DNA from: Aquanectria penicillioides
Lineage: Eukaryota > Ascomycota > Sordariomycetes > Hypocreales > Nectriaceae
Length of the DNA: 64,000 nt
Assembly: GCA_003415625.1 (NCBI GenBank)
Contig: PYIU01000009.1
Span: forward strand, 3,162,001-3,226,000
Reading direction: 5' to 3'
The position numbers were made by a program, and so were the translations under genes. A model generated the notes under the pieces. The model saw only the letters and a program-made list of their open reading frames with translations, had not been told where the DNA came from and did not search any database. Below, one piece after another: positions 35,140 through 46,752 of this stretch (positions are counted from its first letter, which is position 1; every line of letters begins with the position of its first letter).

Positions 35140-36330
35140 CTAGGGCGTTGGCATCGTGTATCTACTCCTCCCAAACATACACCAATATGCGAGAGCGTAG
35201 AGAAAGAAGCCAACCAAGACGACGATACGTAGTCCATTTCAACAACCTCGACCAGTTGTGGTATGGGAATGAGCAGAAAATTAGGGCAAGCATAGTCTAA
35301 ACAACGGTCGCCAAATTGGCCAAATATCCAAATTTTAGGGATTAAAATGGCCCAGGCTCAATATTGGAACGCCTAGTCCATAAAAGACATGCAATAAAAG
35401 TGAGATATTGTAATAGGATACCTCCTACAACCAGGGAGTTAAATGTTGAGGGAGAAGCAAGATAAAGTCAGCCCAAAACAGCGATCCAAGTGCAAGACCA
35501 AACATGCGCCCGCATGGGCACAATATGCGGATGCGGCTTGATCTTGCTTAGATACTTGTGAAATGGGAACCATTTATCTCGACTGAAGGACCATGCGATA
35601 CATGACTGGCAGGTATGGCATCCTATGATTACTCCAAACACAGAGTATGTCACGAGGCTTTGGAGGGCTACCGCAACCGCCTTGTTCCGGAAGACCTAAT
35701 GGAATATTTCTAATGACGGCGCTGGCGAAGCAATGACTGCCTCTAGATCAGTCGGTGAGAAAGCGCAAAGACAGTCGGTAGGCCGGTAAAAGTTCCCAGT
35801 GCGACAGCCCACAACAACGCCTTGGGTATGGTCTTTCGGGGTTCGGGAATCTCATCTGCAAGGTGCACCATGGAATGGTTCGTTCAAAAAAGTTGAAGCC
35901 AAATGCCAGCAAATTGACAACTTGGTAGCCAACAAATCCCATCCAGGCCTTGTACTCGAACTTCCGGTTGCACAAGCCTATCATCCCGAATATCATGAGC
36001 GTAACAAGAAGGCAGACAAAAGCCGTGACACCAACGATATAGGACAGGAAACGCCGGCAAGATGGCGAAGCGAGCGATGCGACCCAAAAATATTAGCCGC
36101 CAGAGCGAGGGAATGCTGAGGCCAGGTCCCCAAGGCTGACAGCCACCAAGAGACCAACACTGGCCATCAAGATGAGGCCGTGGAAGAAGACGGGCGGGTC
36201 ACCAAAAGCAAGTCCGCTTGTCAACCCAACTATGATCCCCACAGCTGTATTGGTGCTGGAATGACCGATTCCCATCGCGGTCCATGCGGTAAACGGCTGT
36301 TGCTAAGCTTGGTGCCCGGAACTGACGGAA
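35140..36330 (-). pseudogene. Amino-acid/GABA-type permease, decayed
   Basis: Read leftward, the locus has the order and motifs of a fungal amino-acid permease of the GABA/choline transporter type: FTAWTAMGIGHSS (start of the transport domain), SGG-x-YFWVASLA, EYKAWMGFVGYQVVNLLAF, VHLADEIPEPRKTIPKALLW, SLEIFH-x-VFRNK, the AWSFSRD segment and a final WCMFGRS tail ending at TAG (35140-35142). The frame is broken by TAA near 36093 (conserved Gln), TAG at 35696-35698 (Gln expected) and further TGA/TAG stops where family members have Trp or Leu. A deletion of about 80 residues removes the region between NFFE and HLADEIP, and there are frame shifts. Stops arise by C-to-T and by G-to-A changes, so both strands were hit. 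A putative N-terminal exon may lie up to about 36610. Confidence 0.85.
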
Positions 36331-37314
36331 GAAGTGGGCTCAAGCGCCTGATCATCGCCCTTTCCATGTCGACTGGTTTCATGGCAATGGCGATGATATC
36401 ATAAAGCTGGTTTGGAGAGGAATTTACTAAGAAAGACAAAGGGCTAGTTTAAGCAGGATGAGCCGTGAATGATGAGTCATTTGGTTGGCTTAAGACCTCA
36501 GTCTGCTGTCATCTTGGAGTTGGTAGCGACCGCACTACCTTAAGTACTTCAATGTCGCCCACTGGCAATTTTGTAGGCAGAACCTCATGGATTTTCTCCG
36601 AGATCATGATAACCTTTTGTCCAGTGTGTATTCCAGTGATGCGAGTGGAGTAACTCCGAGTGGCGCTTGCGACTGTCACGACTCATGAACCCAAGACAAC
36701 TACCAGCCGGTGTCTAGTTCTCCTCCCTCGTACATCTTCCAAATCCAGCTTAGCAATGTCATGAGATTGTCGAATAAACGATGTTTGCGCAGTGTGGTGG
36801 GGGTCGCTGAGGCGGGGTCAAGCACATCTTATGCCCATCGCTAAAGCCGTTCGATCCATTGGCCTCGCTCGCACAATTGCCTAGTGTAGTCTAGAAGGCT
36901 TCCTGACCTATGAGAATTTTGGCTTTGACAGTAACGCCTTGGGGATTTGCCTTAGGGCTGTACTGGAATCGACTGAAAATGGTAGCTGGCCTGTTTGAAT
37001 CGGCTTGGATACGATGATGGCGTGGTTCTTTGTCCTTGGTACCTGGCAGGTTCTTCCCCATGGCCCCATACGGGTGCTAGCCCGGGGAATCCATCCACTT
37101 GATGCTTCAGATTTACCTATGGAATCTTCAAGTACTAGAAAATGTGACTATATATTGTGTCTTCATTGACCACTTGGTTTGCTTTCCTCGCCACCGACGA
37201 GACCACCTTGATTCATCCCCCCTCCCTCCCTGTGAAATGGACTGAATGAACGTTCTCGATGACTCTCATGCAATCTTCGTGCCGCAATATTCACATAAAA
37301 AAACACATATAGTC
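36331..37314. other. Intergenic, mostly nothing seen
   Basis: Contains the possible first exon of the permease (near 36530-36610, read leftward) and otherwise no supported gene. Confidence 0.35.
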
Positions 37315-38184
37315 ATGTCTTTTGTTGCAACACCTGAAGAAGTTCGCGTGTAGGAGGAACTTTCCTCGAAGCCATCCTTCTCCCAGGAGCTCATCACAGC
37401 GGACTTCCTCACTACACCCGAGTTTATCAAGAATGTCTTGCCACCTGGCTTGGAGCCTGGTGACGAGCCAAAGGGACATATTAGTGTTGGAACCTTCAAA
37501 AGCAAGCTCTGCGGAGAGTTTGACTGTGCCATGGTCTCCATTGACGTCAAGTTTCGTGATCGTCCCGGCACTCACATGCTGGAGCTCATCATCAGCGGAG
37601 ATATGCCCGTTACTTGGGGGCGTGAAGTTTGGGGAGAAGTCAAGAAGACTGGAACTTGCAAGATGTGGCGATCTGGAAACTACCGATATGTATACGCTGA
37701 AAGAAATGGAGTTCTCCTGATCAAGCTTGAGGGCGAATTCGGTGATGATCTCCCCGCCAGGACTCGACAGGGCACGGCCTTCGAGATCAAAGCTTACCCG
37801 CACTCAATGGGCAAGAGCCTTCAGTGGGAACCCAAGGTGAACATCCTAACTATTGTGGAGCAAGATTCTCGCCGTTCTGCGGGCTCTGGAAGGATTGTTG
37901 TTCGTGGAACAGCCTCGGATCCTTTGCATAGCATCCTAATCTTGTCTGTCAGCGAGTTGCAGTATGTCTCCGGATGTGCCGACTCCACAATTGTCGAAGA
38001 ACACGACCTCGGATACAGGGACGAATATCTTCCGTATCTTATAGAAAGGCACTACGATGATCTTCGTCGGTTTACGGTCGGTGCTGGATGGACGAAGGAC
38101 AACGATGTTGAGGAGGACGAGGAGAGAGTGTTGCCCCCGACGACTACCAGCGCCATCCAGGAACTGGGTGTCAGAGTAAAATAA
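37315..38184 (+). pseudogene. Acetoacetate decarboxylase-like gene, early stop
   Basis: The protein resembles fungal acetoacetate-decarboxylase-like enzymes: the decarboxylase segment with GREVWGEVKKTGT, the motif that carries the Schiff-base lysine in the family, and a flanking YVYAERNGV strand, continuing to residue 289. The family N-terminus (MSFVATPEEVRV at 37315) is in the same frame but the 13th codon is TAG (37351-37353), after which the expected sequence continues. A single C-to-T or G-to-A change explains it. Without the first 12 residues the next ATG in frame is at about 37531 and would lose the N-terminal strands. No intron spans the stop. The enzyme could still be made by readthrough, or the allele is null. 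Confidence 0.75.
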
Positions 38185-39430
38185 CTATAGTCTGTTACTA
38201 ATAAATTCCCCTTTCATATCCAATTGCAGATCAAATTGTCACCTTTACCACCCATTCCGACATCAACACGATGTGGCAGCTAACCATGGTCTCGCTGTTC
38301 TAATTCATCGTTATCTTCACCCATTAACTACGGAAATCCGCTAGCGTTGAGTCCATCAATTAAACCCCTGCTTGTCCCCCGCCTTTCCGACGATTTCATC
38401 TTCTCTGTGTTCCGACGTGTCGGATTGACGACGATTAAGAGGCTGGCTATCTTGCAGTTCCACGGTCCTGGAGAGCCAATAATCCCCCCTGAACTCAGTT
38501 GTCCAGGCATCCCAGTCGAGGTCAGGCCGTGCGAGGCTCACCTGCGGAAGGATCACCTATTCTCCCGGTTCTGATATCCCTAGTTTCAGCCCGAGGCCAG
38601 GGTATCTCGTCATCATGGACCTTCAACACGGTCAAGTAGACGAAATTATGGAACCACCCCGCATCTATTGATCCTATCCAAAAACGGCTGCTGTACGCGC
38701 CAATTACAAGCCGTCTGAGCCACACTCGAACCAGTGGTAGGTAGTATCCGTAGACAATGTGGATAAAACATATCGTCTAGCCTCGAGGTATTCCATGCTG
38801 AGGGATGCTGCTCTCGAGGGTCTTATGCGGGTGAGACACAGAATCGCATCTGCAGCAGATGGCTGGGGAGACATCGTCTTTGCGTCAACAACCACCAGCA
38901 ATTCCAGGCTTTACCCCCAGCTTTTCTCCCATCCTTTACGCTCTCCCCTGGTCCGACCGTCTCCTCTGCTGCCACAACCGCCCGCGTCGACCTACTGATC
39001 TTGGTTGGACACGACCCCACCAAACAATGAGGGGAATCCAAATTGCCTTTTTATTAGCTGCATTACTCTTCCAGGAATAACCAAGTGTCATCGGAGCCAT
39101 CATGTTACCTACGCCAGATCGATAAGCTGAATGCAACAACCTAGAACGGGGACGCACGGGAGGTGGGGTGATGTGTTATCTATTTTCCATTTCGAGAATA
39201 GCGATAGCAGGGATCGCGACTTTCTTATCACTTCCCCGGCCTATCGTTCAAGTACGTTGAAGCTTCCACGTGCAAGCACAAGCTCGTTGTCGTCGCTACT
39301 TGGTACTTATTCCCGACGTTGCCCTCAATTGGCAAAGCATATGGTTCACGCACGGCTTTTTCCTTTCTTTTTATTCTGAGTCTTTGTAAATGATCAACTT
39401 GAACCATCGACCGAGAACCAGGTAGTTGCC
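38185..39430. other. Intergenic 1.2 kb with a 15-base match to the 18S rRNA 3' end
   Basis: No gene is supported; several frames of 60-80 codons look random. At 38541-38555 the sequence CCTGCGGAAGGATCA is identical to the conserved end of eukaryotic small-subunit rRNA, but the flanks do not match, so it is not a functional rRNA. Confidence 0.4.
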
Positions 39431-41419
39431 ATGGACAGCAGTTCTTTTCCTCCCGGCACGGAACGGATTGAAAGCAATGGCGGAAATCAGGTTCTGCTGG
39501 TGCCTCAGCCAGGTCCTGACCCAAACCAACCTCTGGTCAGTGCAGCGTGCTGAAAATGGCGTTGAATACTCAGTTAACGAAGATGCACGGATAGAATTGG
39601 AGCAGGGGACGCAAGACCCTTCACATGGTGCTCTTGTCTCTCTATGCCATCATGGTGTTCGCCATGTATGACCCCCTTGTCCTGCTATTTCCCTGCAAAA
39701 CGGATGAGAAGCGGTCGCTGATAAATTCCATCCAGTCTCTGTGTTAGCGTTCCGATTTACCAAGACCTGAATGAGCAGCTTGGAATCAGCTACGACCAGT
39801 TGAATAATGGCTACGCAACCAACATGGCAACCCTCTCCGTCGGATGCATCTTCTTCATTCCTCTCGCGCTTCGTATTGGGCGAAGACCCATCTACATCAT
39901 TACAGGCATAATTATGTTCATCTCTGCAGTTTGGCAAGCCAAGATGATGACTGTGGGAGACATGATTGGCACTAATGCAATTTCTGGCATCGCTGGTGCG
40001 GTTAACGAGGCCCTTTTCCAGGTCACTGTACGTTGACTAAGACATATTCTCTTTCCATGGAGGATTCACAAAGCTAACTCGGATACTTGAAATCAGGTCT
40101 CGGATCTCTTCTTCGTTCACCAGAGAGGTACAATGAATGGTCTATACCTCGTCATGGTTATGATTGGAGTGAGTCGCCAACATCATCAAACAATTTCCAC
40201 AGATCATCGCTAATATAGACGCCCTATAGAATTACCTTGGACCTGTCGCTGCTGGTCACGTTGCAGTCGCTATGGGATGGCGATGGGTCTTCTGGCTCTG
40301 TGCCATTTTCATGGGCGCCGTCGTCATCTTGATGATCTTCTTCCTCGAGGAAACCAAGTACGTCCCTCCGGCTTTGACGGGCTACGAGGTGTCCCAAAAC
40401 CTAGGACAGGCCCCTCAAGGTAAATTAAAGGGCATGGATGAGGTTTCGCCTGTCGAGTCTTCCCCCAACGACACCAGGGCTTCATCAGAACAAAGTGCAA
40501 GAGTGATTCAGATCGATACTTCGATACCGATGAAGACATATTGGCAACGGCACGCTTTCTACTCACTGGAAAAAATGCCAGGAGAGGAAGGACGATCCAT
40601 GTGGCAACAAATATACCAACCCTTCCAGCTTCTCATCACCTTTCCCGCTGTCATGTTCGCAGCACTTCAATACGGCTTCGCCATTGCGATGCTGGCTATT
40701 CTGGCCGTCACTCAATCCGAACTTTATGCATCTCCTCCCTATAATCTTAGCACAGCAGGTGTTGGAAATATGAACTTGCCTCCGGCTATTGGGGCGATGC
40801 TTGGATCTCTGTTTGGAGGCCCGCTTGTGGATTATTTCATCCTTCAAGTCGCCAAACGACGCGACGGTATCTACGAGCCGGAAACCCGTCTGTGGTTGTT
40901 CTTGATCCCGGGTTTGTCCATGACAATTGGCAGCCTTATGTATGGCCTGACAATTGCAAAGGTATGGAATCGGCATCATCATTACGACAAACTAAATTCT
41001 AATCAACCTGTGATTCTAGGGCATGCCATGGATTATCAATGCTGTGGGAGCTGGTTTCATTGGATTCGCCATCGGAGGCACCGGTGATATGGCACTCACA
41101 TATGTCCAAGATTCCTACCAACTGGTATTGTTCCCTTCCGTTGGAAGACTCTCATATAATGACAGAGCCGCTAACGTGTCTCCAGATTCTTGGAAATGCA
41201 CTCACTGGAGTTGTTTTCGTTCGCAACATTATTTCCACTGCGTTGGTCTTTGCCATCTCACCTTGGGAGGCTGGTATGGGTGTATACAATATGTTCGTCT
41301 TGTTGGCCTGCGTTGCCACCGCTGTTGCTTTGACGTGCATCCCCTTCATCATCTGGGGTCGTAGCTTCAGGGTGCACTTTGCAGAGAAATACCGGTATTA
41401 TGCTTCTCAGCAGTATTAG
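39431..41419 (+). CDS. MFS transporter (DHA-type)
   Basis: Seven exons: 39431-39535, 39595-39665, 39736-40027, 40097-40168, 40230-40961, 41020-41124 and 41186-41419; about 536 residues. All phases are consistent and all introns are GT..AG of 58-70 bp. The sequence has a short N-terminal LVPQPGPDPNQPLNW motif typical of fungal drug:H+ antiporter-like MFS proteins, a first helix after it, the RIGRRP motif between helices 2 and 3, a central loop after helix 6 and twelve predicted helices. It is probably a plasma-membrane exporter or uptake transporter of small organic compounds; the substrate is unknown. It lies head-to-tail near an SDR and a second MFS gene. Confidence 0.85.
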
Positions 41420-41774
41420 TTTCATCTATAATTCTTTCTCTACAGGTTTGGTGGAAAATGTAGCAGTCTTTTATTCCTGGTTGCTCTTCGGTCCTCTACG
41501 TTTAGAATCTAGAGTGTAGCCATTTCATCAGAACCCTAGGATAGTGCTAGGATTTAGAGCATGTTGCGATTATGGATTGCTAATGATGCATCATCCAATT
41601 ACATGATTCCGCATCATGATGATAGCATGGATAGACGAGTGATCCAGAGATACTTATAGCGCTCTCAGTATTCACGTACTACTGTCCAATAGATTATTAC
41701 TGGCCAACAGGTGTTCGAACCTCGCAGATTCATATTATATACGTGGCCAATTAAACGCGCGTCGTAGCGATATC
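41420..41774. other. Convergent 3' spacer
   Basis: Between the MFS and SDR genes, which converge. A GGTGTTCGAACCTC word at about 41707-41720 resembles a tRNA T-arm, but no matching acceptor or anticodon arms can be folded around it. Confidence 0.5.
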
Positions 41775-42843
41775 TCAGTTATTCTTCTTGTTTTGCAAGG
41801 CATCCCTCAATTTCCAGAATGGCCACATTCGGAGCATGACGAATTTTATCCAACCATCGCCCAGCAACTCCAAGAACCACATTCCTGTGCTCATGGTGCC
41901 AATTCTCATCGTATCTCTCGTGCCAAAGAATTTCCAGGGTCCAATGCTCCAGCCCTTGCCTCTCAGCGCTTCCGTCACAACCTGTTTCGAATACTCCTCA
42001 GCCGTCATGCGCTTTCCGCCTCCTGCCTTCTGTCCCGCCTCACGCATGCTGTCAAAGAGACTATTTTCCGGCCACTGTTCGGCGACACCGCCCTGACCCT
42101 TACTGCTGACAAAAGATGTCACGACATTGAGCACTCCGACGTTGTAGTACGCCAGCTCGGTCGCAAGAGTGCGAGAGTAGCATGTCAGAGCTGCCTTGGA
42201 CATTGCGTAAACACCTTTGAAGGGGTATCCTAGTCGATCGGAGTTGGAGGAAATGTTGACAATAAGACCTTCTGATGCGAGGAGGAAATCCATCATCTTG
42301 TTAGTAAGTGTCATGACGGAGATCACATTGGTCTCAAAAACAGAGCGGACTCGATCTGGAGTCGCGTCCGTCAGCGGCATGATATATCGAGTTCCGCTAT
42401 AGGCGACGTTAGAGGTGGGTATCATTTGCGAATGAGTGCATCATCTCACGCATTGTTTACTAGAATGTCTAGCTTTCCGCCCGTGATTTCTCCAACCTTC
42501 GCCTTGGCCGCGTCAATACTTTTCTCGTCATCAACATCTAGCTGCAGCGTAGTCAAGCCCAAAGCTTCAAGCTCAGCAAGAGCCTCGGGCCTACGAGCTG
42601 TCGCGATAACATGGCAGTCTTTTCGGAGCAGCCGACGGAATGTAAGCTTCTGGCAGATAAGGAGGTCGCAGCTCGTCACGTCACATGTCAGACTCACTGC
42701 GTGACTGGAACTCTTTGGCTAGTGCACAGCCAATGCCGCCAGGGGAGCACCTATTCGCCATCAGTGACCACGCCAACATTTCCTAGTGAGAATCGAACTA
42801 ACCCCGTGATAAGGACGGATTTTCTAGCCTGTTGAGTACTCAT
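41775..42843 (-). CDS. Short-chain dehydrogenase/reductase (AYR1-like)
   Basis: NAD(P)H-dependent SDR of about 294 residues. It has the cofactor motif ITGCSPGGIG, the LDVDD segment, NNAG and the catalytic pair in GVYAMSKAA with the upstream NISSNS serine; all are intact. Closest by pattern to the 1-acyldihydroxyacetone-phosphate reductase (AYR1) type of SDR, although the substrate cannot be read from sequence. Four exons: 42803-42843, 42698-42750, 42450-42618 and 41775-42396, with introns of 52, 79 and 53 bp, all GT..AG. In intron 2 a closer upstream acceptor is possible but would insert residues not seen in relatives. Lies in an accessory region with two MFS transporters and an ABC transporter. 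Confidence 0.85.
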
Positions 42844-44565
42844 TGTTGGATGGTTGAAGGTGAGAATGCTCGCTGAGATGGTCTCGCCAAGGATGGGGCC
42901 TCGGCCTAAATGGAATTCACAGGGCGGGTTAACAATACGCCGAGATCCATATTTGTGTGTGGAGCAGGGATACATGATGGTGTTGACAAATTCAAGATCC
43001 CGCACATCAGAATTAGTGAACATGATCATCTCATGCTGGTTCTAAGTCAGTTGAGTAATATTCCGCATCATAAGGTGATTTTAGTTTCTATGCATATGGT
43101 TGGCGAAGTAAGCTAGGCGAATAAATTGCACGCAGCACTCTCAACACTTGGGTAATACTGGCACTTGGACCTACATTACCCATTTTGGAGTCAGTATAGT
43201 GCTGACCTGACCACATGGGGTCCGGACTGACCTACGGGATGTTCAAGGTCGGGCCAGCTTAACCGAGGATCAATATGTCAACTATGCCTTTGTTAGATCC
43301 ACGTCCTACTTTTATACAATCTTCAGAGTTTCCATCAGAGCGCCCCTGAAAGTATCTCCAATCAGGTCAACAGGAGGTGGCATAACTTTGATGGCCATGA
43401 CCCCAATGCATTCATGAGGTTCATGAATGTTGGGTGAGAAACTTAGCACAGGTGAGGCGAGACTTCCGTCAAGCCCTGTCGCACACGACTCAAGAACACA
43501 TTTGCTTACGAGACCAGAGATGATTAAGAAGAAATGAAAACAACAAAACACCCACGGCCTAATTCAAAACGGTACACAGTGGTAATATGCACTATTGTTA
43601 TGCTTTATAATATGATTAGTCTTCTATTAAGATCAATTCCCTCGTTTTATGGTTATCGCGTAACTTCATGTCAGGTCTGGAGCAGAGGGTAGAACGCCGT
43701 GTAAATTTGAACCAGGACAGAATGCTCAAGTCAGCAACAAAGATGGAAGAGCTTGGAACAGAGACGACAGTAGTATTATTAATGAAGTCGCTGAATTTGT
43801 TAATATGAGTTAATCGCGTTATTGACCACCTAATATGACGTTAACGTAGGAGGAGGTTGAGACACATTTGAATGAGAATGCAAGAGCTCCTCCAACATAA
43901 CGTTGACGGGGGAGGATTGGCGCTCAGAGGTTGAAGAAGCTAAACTATATACAGCAAGGCCCCAAGCCCCTCGCCAAAAAGCAAAAAAGGAACGGCTAGG
44001 TCCAAAGGTGACTCGGAGTTCTGGAATAGCTTCGGATAACTGACAATGCTCAATCTGAAGCGAATATCTGGAGGAACCTCGGAAGACGGTAACCCGATTG
44101 GATCCTGGTAGTTGGAAAGAGAGCTGGTCGGGACGTTGATGGCGTATCTGGCGCACATGGAATCCACGGGAGACCGATTCTCCACAGATCCGAATGGATA
44201 GGATTTGCCTTGAACGCTTTTCAGACCTCGAATCACATTGTTTGTGTGGAGATTCGCGGAGTTTCGGCGCTGCTGCCGCTGCAGTCTATGCCATTTTTGG
44301 TCATTCCTCTGATTGTGACTCCACTGGGACCGCCCACTTGCTCTCAATCCCATCCACTCCGGCTGTGAATTATTAATCCGCCAAGATAGCACTGCTGTCC
44401 GACAGTTGGAGATGCTTAGGTGACTCAGTTCCCACTCACGTAACGGCCTGCCTCTCGGGAATAGGTCGGATATCCATTCGTATCCGCCGACTGATAAAAA
44501 CCACGACCCTCAGCCCGGTTCCGGTCGTGTCTCTGAGACGATCAACCATAGCAAGGGGTTTGAGG
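42844..44565. other. Intergenic 1.7 kb, no gene supported
   Basis: Divergent between the SDR and the second MFS gene, so both promoters should be here. A leftward 150-codon frame at 43940-44392 has some protein-like composition but no motif and was not called. Confidence 0.4.
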
Positions 44566-46341
44566 ATGCAGTCTTTCCTCCAATTCAGAAGAGCGGGCCA
44601 CGCGGCCCAGGCCCAAATTGACCGGGATATTGAAAAACTAAATGCCCCCCAAGAGAGCAAAGAATTCGAGGTGTCGAATTCGTATCCAGACACTGAAACG
44701 GCAACTCGAGTTGACGCTAGCACCGACGATGACATTGAAGAAGCCGAAACTCTCTCTGAGCACCATCAGCCAATTGAGATTGTACATACGCGGAACTCCA
44801 TGGGCACAACCCTTGGCCAAGTCTTGACTGGCATTCATGTTCGGGATTCTCGCTCTCATGGCGAAGGGGGAGAGAAGGTGTTTATCGTTGATTGGGAAGG
44901 ACCTGATGATCCTTTGAACCCACAAAACTGGCCGGTCTTGAGACGCGTTGGTGTAACTCTGCAAATCTCTATGATTGCGTTGTTTGTTGGATCTGCTTCT
45001 GGAATTGACGCGACTGTGCTTCCTCAAGCTTCAGAGGCACTCCACGTCAGCGAAGTTGCTGAATCGCTAGCCACAGGTTAGAGCCGAGCGTTTACCCTCT
45101 GCTTAACAGTGATGCTAACGTTTCTAGGACTATATCTCGCTGGAATGGGAATGGGGTCTCTAATTGCAGGCCCATTTTCCGAAACATTCGGCAGAAACGT
45201 AGTCTACAGCGGATCCATGGCTGTATTCATGATCTGGATCATGGCCTCTGGACTTGCGCCTAATTTCGGGGCTCAGATCACCTTTCGATTCTTGGCCGGC
45301 TGCTCAGCGTCTACGCCTCTCGTTTGTTCCGGAGGCTCAGTGGCCGACATGTACAACAGCATTGAGAAAACATGGTCCTTCCCACTCTACGCCATTACCT
45401 GCTTTGGCGGACCAATGCTGGGCGCGGTTATGGGAGCCTACATTGGTCCTTCAACTGCCGTGAGCTGGCGTTGGGTGGAGTGGACCACGTTGATCTCTGC
45501 CGGTATCGTGCTGATCCTCGTAGTCTTATTCATGCCCGAGACATACCCGCCTCTTCTACTCCAATGGAAGGCCAGCCACTACAGAAGAATTACTGGTGAC
45601 AATCGGTTCAAGTCTGAGCTCGAAACCACGAATGCGACGCTGTTTAGTCGACTCAAAGTCAGCATGACACGGCCATTCCTGATGCTGACGGAACCCATCA
45701 TCATTGCCATGACATTGTATATAACGGTTGTGTATATTGTCCTATTCACCTTTTTGGTCGGCTGGCCGTATCTATTTGAGCGGACCTACGGTCTTGGCCA
45801 AGGTCTTGCCAACATCATCTTCATCTCCATGTTTGTCGGGACCCTAATCACATTTATTCTTGTTCCTATTGTGTACCGGATGACCTTGAAGCAAGTCAAG
45901 GCAACCAACTCACACGAACGGACTCCCTTCAAGCCTGAAACTCGCCTATGGTATGGAATGCTTGGCTCAGCCCTCGCAATTCCTGTTTCGCTGTTCTGGC
46001 TTGCCTGGACCAATTTTGCCCACACTAGCATCTGGTCGTCAATCTTTGCCGTTTGCATGTTCGGTTTTGGCGTAACTGGAGTCTTCCTCTGCGTCTACAT
46101 GTACATCATTGATTCCTACGAGATATATTCTGCCTCTGCGCTCACCTTTGTCGCATTGACGAGATATCTGGTTGCAGGAGGAATGACTGTCGTCGGCATA
46201 CCATTTTACGAGAATCTGGGCACCCATTACACTCTCACAATTATGGCATGTCTTGCAGCTGCTCTGGTACCAATTCCTTACGTTCTATATGCCTATGGAC
46301 ACTGGATTCGATCAAAAAGTAGGTTTGCCGTTGCGCGATAG
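44566..46341 (+). CDS. MFS drug:H+ antiporter (polyamine/FLR1-like group)
   Basis: Two exons, 44566-45076 and 45128-46341, with a 51-bp intron (GTTAGA..CTAG); 574 residues. Twelve membrane helices are predicted, preceded by an acidic N-terminal tail of about 110 residues. Motifs of the DHA1 family are the WEGPDDPLNPQNWP segment before helix 1, the AGPFSETFGRN region between helices 2 and 3 and the PETYPPLLL motif after helix 6. The first in-frame ATG is at 44566. Such proteins export drugs, polyamines or small toxins from the cytoplasm. Head-to-tail with no overlap; next to the ABC transporter, which is convergent with it. Confidence 0.85.
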
Positions 46342-46752
46342 GGTCTGTTGGAGCAAAGAGGATACAATCGGAATACAATCTGTGTGGGTAGGCTGGGTTA
46401 TTGCATGCAGTGGTTAATATGTCCTCGATTGTCTCTATCTTCTCTCACTCTCTAGGAGGAGGGGTTAAGGACATCTCTATAATAGAAAGCCTGTTGTAGG
46501 TCTAGCTTAGATAAGGCCAGTCTCTTACCCTTCTGAAACCCAGCATCCTGAATCCCGTGATGATTGCACTTAAGGAACCAACAATTTGGGTATTAACGTA
46601 AGAATTGGGATTAAAAATGTGGTCATTGAAACACGACCAATGTATTTCTGATCTAGGATAGTTTTTAAAAATGAATCTAGAGTTTCTTAATCTATTGTCT
46701 TCGCATTCTACCTATTGTGTTTCAGTCTGTCTATCATCTATTTTCATGCCGC
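46342..46752. other. Convergent 3' spacer
   Basis: Between the second MFS gene and the ABC transporter, which converge. No gene seen. Confidence 0.5.

Noticed and set aside
37291..37803. Leftward frame of 170 codons over the decarboxylase-like gene
   Set aside because: Antisense shadow; the rightward frame shows clear family motifs.
41700..41730. Possible tRNA T-arm (GGTGTTCGAACCTC)
   Set aside because: No matching D, anticodon or acceptor arms upstream.
43940..44392. Leftward frame of 150 codons
   Set aside because: Weak protein-like stretch but no start context, splice structure, signal peptide or recognisable domain.
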